In this document: piece after piece, positions 43,445 to 51,987 of the stretch
Layout: the number at the start of each line of letters is the position of its first letter
How positions within the stretch are numbered: the first letter of the stretch is position 1
Assembly (NCBI RefSeq): GCF_008000895.1
Contig: NZ_CP042823.1
Coordinates: 4,319,001-4,383,000, forward strand
Direction: 5' to 3'
Length of the DNA: 64,000 bases
DNA from: Methylobacterium sp. WL1
Lineage (GTDB): Bacteria; Pseudomonadota; Alphaproteobacteria; Rhizobiales; Beijerinckiaceae
The notes under the pieces: model-generated
Databases searched by the model: none
What the model was told of the DNA's origin: nothing
The model's input: only the letters and a program-made list of their open reading frames with translations
Position numbers and translations under genes: made by a program

Positions 43445-46092
43445 CCAACCCCCTGCTGGCTCGGTTCATCCCGGAGGCGCGCGAGCTGCTGCAGGTCTCG
43501 GCCAGCGGTCTGCTGAAGCTGGAGCGGAACCCGACGGACGAGACCGCGATCAACGAGGTGTTCCGGGCGGTCCATACGATCAAGGGTTCGTCCGGCCTGT
43601 TCGACGCCATGGCCCTGACCCGGCTGGTCCACGCCGCCGAGGATCTCCTCGGGGAGGTCCGGTCCGACGCGCTCCAGATCGACTCCGCGCTGATCGACAT
43701 GCTGCTCGACAGCCTGGACCAGGTCGGCCAGTGGATCGACGCGCTCGAGCGGCGCGCGGCCTTGCCGGCGGATGCCGACGGGGTGGCGCACCGGATGGCG
43801 ACGCAGCTGCGTCAGCGCCTGGGATCGCAGGACGACGCGGGGGCGCCGGCGGCGGACGCGCGGCAGGAGGCCGATCCGGCACCCGCCGGAGCGGTCGCGA
43901 CGGTGCCGCCGGCGCTTCTCGCCCGCCTGCCGGCCGCCGCCTGCCTGGACGCGTTCCGCCGCGCCTGCGGCGGCCAGGCCGTGCATCTGGTCCGCTACAC
44001 GCCGGAGCCGGGCTGCTTCTTCAACGGCACCGACCCCCTGCTGACGATCCAGCAGGTGCCGGACGCGCTCGCCCTCGACATCGCGGCGACCGAGCCGTGG
44101 GGTCCGCTGGAAGATCTCGACCCCTACCAGTGCAACCTGCACTTCGCCCTGCTGAGTACGGCGCCCCGGCCCGAGATCGAGCAGGCGCTGCGCTACGAGC
44201 TGGACCAGGTCACCATCGCGGCCGTGCGGCCCCGGGACCTGGTGCGGATCGACGGCGCGGCCAGCGACGGTCCGATCTGGGACGACTTTCGCGAGGCGGC
44301 CTCGGGGTTCCTGGCCGCCGGGCGCCACGACGACCTGCGCAAGGCCGTGGGGGCGCTGCGCAGCGTCGCCGGGCCGATGCTGTGGCGGCGGCAGGCGCTG
44401 GACTGGCTCGACGCCGCCCTGTCGGCGGGATCGCCCGATGCGGGTCTCGTGGCGGCCCTCGTGGCGGCCGCCGGCTCGGGCCGGCTCGATCCGGCTCCGG
44501 CCCTCCCGCGCCGGCCGCGCCGGCACCCGAGCCGACGCCAAAGCCGTCCGCGCAAAGCCGCCGATCCACGGCAAGACCTCGCCCGCTCCGTCCTGGCGAG
44601 CCAGCATCGGATCCTGGAGCGCACCGGCTACGACGCGGAACGCCTCGCCTCGGTCGGCACCGTGGTGGGGAACGTGCTCCTGAGCCTCGGCCGCGACGCC
44701 GACCGCGCCGCGGTCCAGGCGGCCCTGGCGGAGGCCCGGGCGTCCCGCTCGGTCGCGCCCGTGCTCGACGCCCTCTCGGCTGTGCTGGCCGGCGCCCCGC
44801 TCCAGCGCGCCGAGGCCGCGCCGGACCTTGCCGGGACGCTGCCGCAGACCTTCGCCGAGGAGGCCGCGCCGGTCGCAGCCGCCGCCGGCAAGGAGCCCGA
44901 GGGGCGCATCGCCGCGAAATCCCTGAAGGTCGATCAGGCCAAGATCGACCTGCTGATGAACCTGATCGGCGAACTCGTCGTCTCGAAGAACGCCCTGCCG
45001 TTCCTCGCCAAGCGGGCGGAGGAGACCTACGCCTCGCGCGAGATGTCCCGCGAGATCAAGGAGCAGTACGCAGTCATCGACCGGCTCGCCCAGGAGATGC
45101 AGAGCGCGATCATGCAGGTCCGCATGCTGCCGGTGGCCGAGATCTTCGACCGCTTCCCCCGGCTGGTGCGGGACCTCGCGCGCAAGCTCGGCAAGCGGAT
45201 CGACCTCGTCCTCGAAGGCGAGGACACGGCCGCCGACAAGACCATCGTCGAGGCGCTGGGCGACCCGCTGCTGCACATCGTCCGCAACTCCCTCGATCAC
45301 GGCATCGAAACCCCGGACGAGCGCCGGGCGGCGGGCAAGTCGGCGATCGCCCGGATCCTGCTCAAGGCCCGCCAGGAGGCCGACAGCGTCGTCATCGAGG
45401 TCCAGGACAACGGCCGCGGCATCGATCCGGCGCGGATCCGCAGCGCCGCCGTCGCCAAGGGCGTGGTCGGCCAGGAGGAGGCGGACCGCCTGTCCGACCA
45501 GGAGGCGATCAACCTGATCTACCGCCCGGGCTTCTCGACGGCGGCGGAGATCTCGGACCTGTCCGGCCGCGGGGTCGGCATGGACGTGGTGCTGACCACC
45601 GTGGAGAAGCTCGGCGGTCAGGTCTCAGTGAGTTCCCGCCTCGGCGAGGGGACGGCGACGCGCCTTGCCCTGCCGCTCAGCATGGCGGTCACCCGGATCA
45701 TGATCGTGGAGGCCGCCGGCAGCCTCTACGGCGTGCCGATGGACATGATCGTCGAGACCGTGCGGGTGCCGCGCGCGCGCATCCGCAGGATCAAGAAGGC
45801 CGAGAACTTCGTGCTGCGCGAGACGATCATCCCCCTGCTGCAGCTGTCGCGCCTGCTGCACCTGCCCGAGCAACAGCAGCAGCAATCCCAGGGTGAGGAC
45901 GACGCCGCCGTCCTGGTCTGCCACGTCAGCGGCCGACGGGTCGGGCTGATCATCGACAACTTCCGGGAGGGGATGGACGTGATCCTGAAGCCCCTGGAGG
46001 GCGTCCTGGCCGGCATCGGCGGCTATGCCGGCACCACGCTGCTGGGGGACGGCCGGGTCCTCCTGGTCCTCGATCTCAGGGAGTTGCTGTGA
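43441..46092 (+). CDS. cheA: chemotaxis histidine kinase CheA
   Basis: An 883-residue CheA. The HPt domain has the phospho-His at about 45 (VFRAVHTIKGSSGLFDAMAL); a P2-like region follows (YTPEPGCFFNGTDPLLTIQQ); then a linker; dimerisation helices (DLLMNLIGELVVSKNALPFL near 502); ATPase motifs HIVRNSLDHGIETPDER, DNGRGIDPARI and LSGRGVGMDVV; and the C-terminal CheW-like domain. The linker at 44,495-44,570 reads as basic sequence in frame, while another phase gives PPAPAAPAPEPTPKPSAQS, a more usual Pro/Ala linker, so a compensated pair of indels is possible. Start overlaps cheY. Confidence 0.95.
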   Translation: MTNPLLARFIPEARELLQVSASGLLKLERNPTDETAINEVFRAVHTIKGSSGLFDAMALTRLVHAAEDLLGEVRSDALQIDSALIDMLLDSLDQVGQWIDALERRAALPADADGVAHRMATQLRQRLGSQDDAGAPAADARQEADPAPAGAVATVPPALLARLPAAACLDAFRRACGGQAVHLVRYTPEPGCFFNGTDPLLTIQQVPDALALDIAATEPWGPLEDLDPYQCNLHFALLSTAPRPEIEQALRYELDQVTIAAVRPRDLVRIDGAASDGPIWDDFREAASGFLAAGRHDDLRKAVGALRSVAGPMLWRRQALDWLDAALSAGSPDAGLVAALVAAAGSGRLDPAPALPRRPRRHPSRRQSRPRKAADPRQDLARSVLASQHRILERTGYDAERLASVGTVVGNVLLSLGRDADRAAVQAALAEARASRSVAPVLDALSAVLAGAPLQRAEAAPDLAGTLPQTFAEEAAPVAAAAGKEPEGRIAAKSLKVDQAKIDLLMNLIGELVVSKNALPFLAKRAEETYASREMSREIKEQYAVIDRLAQEMQSAIMQVRMLPVAEIFDRFPRLVRDLARKLGKRIDLVLEGEDTAADKTIVEALGDPLLHIVRNSLDHGIETPDERRAAGKSAIARILLKARQEADSVVIEVQDNGRGIDPARIRSAAVAKGVVGQEEADRLSDQEAINLIYRPGFSTAAEISDLSGRGVGMDVVLTTVEKLGGQVSVSSRLGEGTATRLALPLSMAVTRIMIVEAAGSLYGVPMDMIVETVRVPRARIRRIKKAENFVLRETIIPLLQLSRLLHLPEQQQQQSQGEDDAAVLVCHVSGRRVGLIIDNFREGMDVILKPLEGVLAGIGGYAGTTLLGDGRVLLVLDLRELL

Positions 46093-46367
46093 TGGGCATC
46101 CGGATCGCCCGCAAGACCGTCCATCTCGAAGGGCACTGCACCGTCGAGGAGGCCCTGCCGCTGCTGGAGGCCCTGCGCAAGCCGGGCCCCCACAAGGTCG
46201 TGCTGACCAAGTGCCTCGGGCTCCACGCCGCGATCCTGCAGGTCCTGGCCGCAGCGCGGCCGGCCGCCCTCACGCCGCCCGCCGACCCGGCGCTGGCCGG
46301 GGTCGTGATGCCGTTCCTACAAGGGGCCGCGGAGGCCGTCCCGCCGGCGCCCGGAGCGGCCGCTTGA
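46092..46367 (+). CDS. small STAS-like protein of the che cluster
   Basis: A 91-residue soluble protein: RIARKTVHLEGHCTVEEALP, then HKVVLTKCLGLHAAILQVLA. The strand-helix pattern and the central (C)xxLHxAxLQ block resemble small STAS-fold proteins, with cysteine near the usual serine position. It begins at ATG 46092, or GTG 46089, right at the cheA stop, and its TGA overlaps the ParA gene start (TTGA). Assignment to STAS is tentative. Confidence 0.65.
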   Translation: MGIRIARKTVHLEGHCTVEEALPLLEALRKPGPHKVVLTKCLGLHAAILQVLAAARPAALTPPADPALAGVVMPFLQGAAEAVPPAPGAAA

Positions 46368-47158
46368 CCAGGATCCTGGCCATCTCGAACCGGAAGGGCG
46401 GCAGTGGCAAGTCGACGACCTCGGTCAACCTGGCCGCGGAATGCGGCGCCCGCGGCCGGCGTACCCTGCTGGTCGACCTCGACACCCAGGGCCATGCCGG
46501 CCTCGGCTTCGGCATCGTGCCGGAGCGCGATGCCCCGACCGCCCACCACATCTTCACGGACCCGGCCTTCGACCTGCAGGATGCCATCCGGCCGACCGTC
46601 TTCGCGGGCGTGTCGGTCGCCCCCGCCGACCAGCTGTTCGACGGCACCTCGGCCGTGGACCGCAGCGTCTCGGCCCTGCAGCGCTGCCTGCGCGCGCCGG
46701 AGATCGGGGCGCGCTTCGACCTCGTGATCGTCGACACGCCGCCCTCGCTGGACATGATCCTGGTCAACGCCCTGGCGGCGGCCGACGGCGTGCTCGTCCC
46801 GATGATTCCGCACGCCCTGTCGGCCGAGGGGGTGCGGCAGCTGGCGCGGCTGTTCTTCCGCATCGCCACCACGGTGAACAGTGACCTGACGGTGGTCGGC
46901 CTGCTGCCGGTGATGCTGAACGTGCACACCAATCACCACCGCGAGACCATGCAGGAGATCGCCCGGGAATTCGGAATCGAGCGCGTGCTCACCGGGATCC
47001 GGACTGACATCCGCCTGGCGGAGGCGTTCGCCGTCCGCAAACCGATCCGGGACTACGCCCCGTCCAGCCGCGGCGCGGCCGATTACAGCGTGCTGGCCGA
47101 CGAGCTGACCGCATTCTGGCAGGCCGAGGCGGCGCCCGCACCCCACGCAGCACCCTAG
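46364..47158 (+). CDS. ParA-type ATPase of the che cluster (ParC/PpfA-like)
   Basis: A 264-residue ParA/MinD-family ATPase. The deviant Walker A KGGSGKSTTSVNLA, Walker A-prime LLVDLDTQGHAG and Walker B DLVIVDTPPSLD are all intact. TTG 46364 has GGAG eight bases upstream and overlaps the previous stop. ParA homologues in che clusters position the arrays at the pole or partition cytoplasmic clusters between daughter cells; since the main receptor here is soluble, the second role is attractive. That role is inference from context. Confidence 0.88.
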   Translation: MTRILAISNRKGGSGKSTTSVNLAAECGARGRRTLLVDLDTQGHAGLGFGIVPERDAPTAHHIFTDPAFDLQDAIRPTVFAGVSVAPADQLFDGTSAVDRSVSALQRCLRAPEIGARFDLVIVDTPPSLDMILVNALAAADGVLVPMIPHALSAEGVRQLARLFFRIATTVNSDLTVVGLLPVMLNVHTNHHRETMQEIAREFGIERVLTGIRTDIRLAEAFAVRKPIRDYAPSSRGAADYSVLADELTAFWQAEAAPAPHAAP

Positions 47159-47167
47159 GAGACCGTG

Positions 47168-47542
47168 TTGGCTACGACGATCATGATTGTTGACGATTCC
47201 CCCACGATGCTGATGAGCATCGAGGGCATCCTGGGCAAGGCCGGGCTCGGCGTCGTGAAGGCTGCCAGCGGCGAACAGGCCCTGGAGACCCTGCAGGCGG
47301 GCACCAAGCCGAACCTGCTGATCACCGACCTGAACATGGGGGCGATGAACGGCATCGACCTCATCCGCCGGGTGCGCAAGCTCCCGGGCCTGCAGTTCAT
47401 CCCGATCCTGATGCTGACCACCGAGTCCCAGCAGGACAAGCGCAACGAGGCCAAGTCGGCGGGCGCCACGGGCTGGATCGTCAAGCCGGTGGATCCGGAA
47501 GCCCTGCTCAAGGTGATCCGCCAGCTCGTCCCCGGAGCCTGA
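47168..47542 (+). CDS. single-domain response regulator (CheY-like)
   Basis: A 124-residue receiver: TIMIVDDSPTMLMSIEGILG, phospho-Asp 54 in LLITDLNMGAMNGIDL, MLTTESQQDKRNEAKSAG and the lysine in GWIVKPVDPEALL. The usual Pro after the phospho-site is Gly-Ala (NMGAMNG). TTG 47168 has AGGAG six bases upstream, better spaced than GTG 47165. Second CheY in the cluster; could be a phosphate sink or an alternative output. Confidence 0.92.
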   Translation: MATTIMIVDDSPTMLMSIEGILGKAGLGVVKAASGEQALETLQAGTKPNLLITDLNMGAMNGIDLIRRVRKLPGLQFIPILMLTTESQQDKRNEAKSAGATGWIVKPVDPEALLKVIRQLVPGA

Positions 47543-47544
47543 CC

Positions 47545-48814
47545 ATGGCCTGTGCGATGCCGCCGCGCGCGATCCGATGGCTCGGCCCGCTCTGCGCGGC
47601 GCTGGCCGCCGTGGCGCTCGCCGCCGTCGGCACGGCCGCGTTCGGCCCCGTGCCGGGTGTCGCCGCCATCGCGGCGGTCGGCTTCGCGGCGACATGGGCA
47701 GCCAGCTGGGCAGCCAGTTGGGGAACCGGTTGGGCCGCGGCCCGGGCCGCGGCTGCGGCACGCCCGCCGGCCGGCCCGGAGGCGCACGGGTCTCAGGAGA
47801 CCATGCCGGCGGCGGCGGCGGCGCCCCCCGGAGGATCGGCGGGATGGGCCCGCCGGGCGGGACGGGGCGGACCCCACGGAGATCCAGGCCACCCTGGCCG
47901 AACACCTCGCGGTCTACGACCGCCTGTTCGAACGCGCCGCCACCGACACCGCCTCGGTCACCGTCGAAACCGAGGCCGCCGCCTACGACATCATGACCAG
48001 CCTGCGGGAGGTCGACGGCGCGATGACCGAGCTGCTGTCCTTCCTCGACCTGTCCGGCTCCAACGCCCGGGTGATCGAGATCGTGGACCAGACCGACCAG
48101 CAGCTCACCACGAACCGCCAGCTGATCGGCGACTTCCTGGTCCGGCGCGATCAGGACATGGCGGAGTGCCGGCAGCGGCTCGACGAGCTCGACGTCGCCA
48201 CCGCGCAGCTGACCCGGGCCACCGATGGCGTGCAGTCCATCGCCCGCCAGACCAACCTGCTCGCCCTGAACGCTACCATCGAGGCGGCCCGGGCCGAGGC
48301 GGCCGGCGCGGGCTTCGCCGTGGTCGCCAGGGAGGTCAAGGAACTCTCGAGCGCCTCGGCCGACACCGCGACCCGGATCGCCCGGGACCTCGCCTCCTTA
48401 CGCGAATCCATCCGGGAGAATTTCTCCACCCTGGTGACGGACCGCGTCGAGGACGAGCGCGGGGAATTGATGAAGATCGCCGCGGCGATCGCCAGCCTGA
48501 CCGAGAACATGGAGCGCCTGGTCGCCCATCAGCGCGACACGCTGGTGAAGGTCCAGGAGGAGAGCACCCGCATCGCGCAGCCGATCGTGCGGCTGATCGG
48601 CTCGATTCAGTTTCAGGACGTCACGCGGCAGCGTCTTCAGCATCTCGAAGGTATTTTCGCCGCAGCGCGCACGCATCTCCAGGCGCTGGATCTATCGAAT
48701 CCCTTGACGAAATCTTGGCACGACGTTAAATATTTTGCAGACATCGCGCTCTCAGAAGGACCATCTCCTCCCAAAAGAGATGTCAATGCGATGAACGATA
48801 TCGAATTGTTTTAG
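47545..48814 (+). pseudogene. short membrane chemoreceptor, frameshifted
   Basis: ATG 47545 gives an N-terminal double membrane anchor ([20 protein letters not shown], then [20 protein letters not shown]). The frame is broken between about 47,800 and 47,880, probably by one extra base in a run of six C at 47824-47829. The other frame continues [28 protein letters not shown], and a compact MCP tip [20 protein letters not shown] then [20 protein letters not shown], and ends in [19 protein letters not shown] and a TAG at 48814. The signalling part is short (about 250 residues). The tail FQDVTRQ is found in some CheZ-like and MCP-like proteins. Confidence 0.75.
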
Positions 48815-48909
48815 GAATTAGTGACATCCCAATATTACTAACGCGCATGCGTCCTGTAATCAGGTCTTTCGATGCGCCATTCCCACAGACACGCCAGGAG
48901 AATTGATCG
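48815..48909 (+). promoter_or_regulatory. AT-rich gap that may hold a promoter for the stressosome-like half
   Basis: A 95-base gap, the AT-richest spot in the 16-kb cluster (GAATTAGTGACATCCCAATA), separates the Che half from the Rsb half. It is long enough for an internal promoter. No -35/-10 could be fixed. AGGAG at the end serves the next gene. Confidence 0.35.
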
Positions 48910-49293
48910 ATGGCATCGATCCTCCTGACGGATGACGTTCCGGTCGTCAGGATGACGGTCCGGCGGTTTCTCGAGCGCGGTCAGCACCGGGTCGAGGAAT
49001 GCAGCTCCGCCGCCGAGGCGGAGACGCTGCTGGCCGGCCGGCCGTTCGACCTCCTCGTCACCGACCTGTGGATGCCCGGCCGGGACGGCCTGACGCTGAT
49101 CGGCTGGGTCAAGGCGAACCGGCCCGGCCTGCCGATCATCGCGATCACCGGCGGCGCCCCGCGGGCGCCGCAGCTCTTCTCGATGGAGGAGGCCGCGCGC
49201 GTCGGAGCCGACCGCGTGCTCATGAAGCCGGTGGGCATGCAGGAGCTCCTGGCCGCCGTCTCCGCCCTCGCGCCATCGGCCGCCAAGGAGTGA
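48910..49293 (+). CDS. single-domain response regulator (CheY-like)
   Basis: A 127-residue receiver: SILLTDDVPVVRMTVRRFLE, phospho-Asp 52 in LLVTDLWMPGRDGLTL, IIAITGGAPRAPQLF and the lysine of VLMKPVGMQEL. It opens the second half of the cluster and its stop lies within the ribosome-binding site of the RsbR-like gene. It is the natural link between CheA or a nearby histidine kinase and the stressosome-like proteins. Confidence 0.92.
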   Translation: MASILLTDDVPVVRMTVRRFLERGQHRVEECSSAAEAETLLAGRPFDLLVTDLWMPGRDGLTLIGWVKANRPGLPIIAITGGAPRAPQLFSMEEAARVGADRVLMKPVGMQELLAAVSALAPSAAKE

Positions 49294-49301
49294 CCGAACT
49301 T

Positions 49302-50153
49302 ATGTACGGCCTCGGACAAATCCTCCTCCAGAATCGGGCAGGCGTGCTGGACGCGTGGCTCGCGCACCTGCACGACGCCGCCCCGGCGGCCCAGCCGGCC
49401 TCGCTGCAGCTGCTCAAGCTCGAACTGGGCACGCTGGTCGAGAAGCTCACGGCCTACTTCCTCGCCAGCGAGGGCGAGGGCGCCGGAGCAGCCTTCAGAA
49501 CCGTCGAGCAACAGGCCGCCACCATCAGCGCCGCCTGCGCCCGGGACGGCCTGACGCCGATGGAGACCGCCGAGCTGATCCTGGCGCTGAAGGCGATCGC
49601 AGGCGCGCTGCTCAACCGCCAGGCCGGCGACGGGATCGCCGAGCCGGACCAGGCGCGCGTCGCCTTGGACACGGCGGTGGACAAGCTGGCCCTCATCACC
49701 TTCGCGACCTTCGTCGAGACCCGCGAGGAGATCATCAAGCGCCAGGGCCGGGCCCTCCTCGACCTGGCGACCCCGGCCCTGCCGATCTGGCGCCACATCA
49801 TCCTGATGCCGCTCGTCGGGATCATCGACACGCAGCGGGCCCGGCAGGTGATGGAGTGGCTGCTGGAGGCGCTCGCCCGCGAGGAGGCGCATATCGCGAT
49901 CCTCGACGTGACCGGCGTGCCGCTGATCGACAGCCGCGTCGCCCTGCACCTGACCAAGACCGTAGAGGCCGCGCGCCTGCTCGGCTCCCGGGTGATCGTC
50001 ACCGGCATCAGTCCGGACGCGGCGCAGACCCTCGTGAAGCTCGACGTGGACCTGTCGAGCATGATCACCCGGGGGACCCTGCGGGCCGGCCTGGCCGAAG
50101 CCTTCCGGCTCCTCGGCGAGAATGCCAAGGGCCCGATCGAGACGATGCTCTGA
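49302..50153 (+). CDS. rsbR: RsbR-like stressosome co-antagonist
   Basis: A 283-residue protein with an all-helical N-terminal domain of the RsbRD type (ILLQNRAGVLDAWLAHLHDA, MDAETAELILALKAI-like block) and a C-terminal STAS domain (residues about 160-275): LPIWRHIILMPLVGIIDTQR, AILDVTGVPLIDSRVALHLT and VIVTGISPDAAQTLVKLDVD. The phosphorylatable residue of LIDS is serine. RsbR proteins form the stressosome shell with RsbS. ATG 49302 has AAGGAG 11 bases upstream; GTG 49290 is an alternative. Confidence 0.9.
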   Translation: MYGLGQILLQNRAGVLDAWLAHLHDAAPAAQPASLQLLKLELGTLVEKLTAYFLASEGEGAGAAFRTVEQQAATISAACARDGLTPMETAELILALKAIAGALLNRQAGDGIAEPDQARVALDTAVDKLALITFATFVETREEIIKRQGRALLDLATPALPIWRHIILMPLVGIIDTQRARQVMEWLLEALAREEAHIAILDVTGVPLIDSRVALHLTKTVEAARLLGSRVIVTGISPDAAQTLVKLDVDLSSMITRGTLRAGLAEAFRLLGENAKGPIETML

Positions 50154-50542
50154 TGCGCGTCCCCATTCTCCGGCTCGGCCGCGTCCTCCTGACTTCCCTG
50201 CCGGCCGACCTGACGGACCAGCAGGTGATGGACCTCCAGATCGACGCCCTCGCGCTGATCCAGGCCGGGAAGGCCGACGGTCTCGTCATCGACATCACGG
50301 CCGCGGACGTCGTGGATTCCTACATGGCCCGGATCCTGTCGGAGACGGCCAAGATGGTGAAGATCATGGGCGGGGTCGCGGTCCTGGCCGGGATGCAGCC
50401 CGCCGTGGCCCTGACCCTCGTGGAGATGGGCCGGGGCATGATCGACATGGAGACCGCCTTCGATCTCGAGGGCGGCGTGGCCAAGGTCGGTCGGATGGTG
50501 GCGTCCCGCGGAGGTCGCCATGACGAAGTCCCGGCCGCCTGA
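50153..50542 (+). CDS. rsbS: RsbS-like STAS protein
   Basis: A 129-residue STAS protein: VPILRLGRVLLTSLPADLTD, GLVIDITAADVVDSYMARIL with the expected phospho-serine, and MQPAVALTLVEMGRGM. RsbS forms the stressosome core and holds the kinase RsbT until phosphorylated. It starts in a TGATG overlap with rsbR and its end overlaps rsbT by 23 bases. Confidence 0.92.
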   Translation: MRVPILRLGRVLLTSLPADLTDQQVMDLQIDALALIQAGKADGLVIDITAADVVDSYMARILSETAKMVKIMGGVAVLAGMQPAVALTLVEMGRGMIDMETAFDLEGGVAKVGRMVASRGGRHDEVPAA

Positions 50543-50975
50543 TCGCGACGGACCGGAGCCGGAGGTGTCCGGCACCGCGACGTGCGCGGTCGTCGACATC
50601 CGGGGCCAGGACGACATCCTGCGGGCCCGCCAGGCGAGCCGCGCGGCCGCGGCGGCGATCGGGTTCGGCACCGTCGACCAGACCCGCCTGGCCACGGTCG
50701 TCTCCGAACTCACCCGCAACACCCTGACGTATGCCGGCGGCGGCGCGTGCCGCGTGCTGACCCGGGTGACCGCCCACGAGCGGAGCATCGTGATCGAGGT
50801 CGAGGATCAGGGCCCCGGGATCGCCGACATCACCGGCGCGATGACGCGCGGATACTCCACCGGGGGCGGCCTCGGGCTCGGCCTCGCCGCCGTGCACAAG
50901 CTGATGGACGACATGACGATCGAGACCCGTCCGGGCCGCACGCTGGTCCGGACCGGGATGACGAGGCGCCGATGA
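50520..50975 (+). CDS. rsbT: RsbT-like serine/threonine kinase
   Basis: A 151-residue GHKL kinase: the N-box VVSELTRNTLTYAGGG, G1 EVEDQGPGIADI, and STGGGLGLGLAAVHKLMDD. RsbT phosphorylates RsbS and RsbR and then leaves to act on a target. N-terminal 25 residues are extra and proline-rich. Start overlaps rsbS; stop overlaps the next gene (ATGA). Confidence 0.92.
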   Translation: MTKSRPPDRDGPEPEVSGTATCAVVDIRGQDDILRARQASRAAAAAIGFGTVDQTRLATVVSELTRNTLTYAGGGACRVLTRVTAHERSIVIEVEDQGPGIADITGAMTRGYSTGGGLGLGLAAVHKLMDDMTIETRPGRTLVRTGMTRRR

Positions 50976-51385
50976 GTCCGGAGCCGGACGTGGTGACCGT
51001 CAGGGTGACGAGCGAGATCGACGCCGCCGAAGCGCGGCAGGAGGCCCGCCGGCTCGCGCTGCGGCACGGCTTCACCACCGTGCGGGCGCACGGCCTGGCG
51101 ACGGCGGTCTCCGAACTCGCGATGAACCTCGTCCTCCACACCGACCGCGGCGGCCTGATCCGGCTGACCGCGCAGGATGCGACCGGGGCGGCCGTGATCG
51201 AGCTGGTCGCCGAGGATGACGGCCCGGGGATCCGCGACCTGACGCTGGCCATGGAGGACGGCTACTCGACCCGCGGCGGCCTGGGCTGCGGCCTCCCGGG
51301 GACGCGCCGCCTGGTCGACGCCTTCGCGATCACGTCGCATGTCGGGGAAGGAACCCGGATCGTCTGCCTGGTGCGGCGGCCATGA
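50972..51385 (+). CDS. second GHKL kinase/anti-sigma-type regulator (RsbT/RsbW-like)
   Basis: A 137-residue GHKL protein similar in layout to the preceding RsbT: VSELAMNLVLHTDRGGLIRL, ELVAEDDGPGIRDL and STRGGLGCGLPGTRRLVDAF. The G2 box has Cys and Pro (GLGCGLPG) where RsbT has GLGLGLAA. Two adjacent RsbT-like proteins are seen in some stressosome modules of Gram-negative bacteria. Which substrate it serves is unclear. It overlaps both neighbours. Confidence 0.88.
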   Translation: MSPEPDVVTVRVTSEIDAAEARQEARRLALRHGFTTVRAHGLATAVSELAMNLVLHTDRGGLIRLTAQDATGAAVIELVAEDDGPGIRDLTLAMEDGYSTRGGLGCGLPGTRRLVDAFAITSHVGEGTRIVCLVRRP

Positions 51386-51981
51386 GCGCGCGTCCGCAGA
51401 TCCCAACACCCGTGATCGCCGCGGTGACCCGGACCTATCCCGGCGAGACTGCGTGCGGCGACATGGTCGCGTGGTGGCAGGAGGGGGACGCCACGCTGGC
51501 CTGCATCGTCGACGGCCTGGGCCACGGGCCGGACGCCCACCATGCCGCCCGGAGCCTGCTCGCCCTGGTCGAGGGACAGGTGGGCGTCGAGCCGACGCAG
51601 CGGCTCGCCACCGCCGACCGCGCCATGCGCCACACCCGCGGCGCCGCCGCGGCCTTGGTGCGGATCGACCCCGCCGCCGGGACCATCACGACGGCGGCGG
51701 TCGGCAACATCCAGGGCGCCCTGTTCGCCAAGCGGACGCTCCGGTTCGACGGCATGCCGGGGATCGTCGGGGCTGGCCTGCGCCCGCTCAAACCCCTCGT
51801 CGTGCCGTTCGTCCCCGCCGACATCCTGGTTCTGTGGACCGACGGCCTCCGGCCAGTGGACCTGGAGGCCGATCCGCCCTCCCTGCGCGGCGATCCGGAG
51901 CGGCTCGCCGCGGACCTGATGGCCAGCCACGGACGCGCGAGCGACGATTGCGGCGTCCTGTGCGTCGCCTTCCGGGGGTGA
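51382..51981 (+). CDS. rsbX: RsbX-like PP2C phosphatase
   Basis: A 199-residue PP2C-type (SpoIIE-like) phosphatase: CGDMVAWWQEGDATLACIVD, GLGHGPDAHHAARSLLALVE, TAAVGNIQGALF, LVLWTDGLRP and ASDDCGVLCVAF supply the metal-binding Asp residues. RsbX dephosphorylates RsbR and RsbS and so resets the stressosome. ATGA overlap with the previous gene. Confidence 0.9.
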   Translation: MSARPQIPTPVIAAVTRTYPGETACGDMVAWWQEGDATLACIVDGLGHGPDAHHAARSLLALVEGQVGVEPTQRLATADRAMRHTRGAAAALVRIDPAAGTITTAAVGNIQGALFAKRTLRFDGMPGIVGAGLRPLKPLVVPFVPADILVLWTDGLRPVDLEADPPSLRGDPERLAADLMASHGRASDDCGVLCVAFRG

Positions 51982-51987
51982 GGCCGG

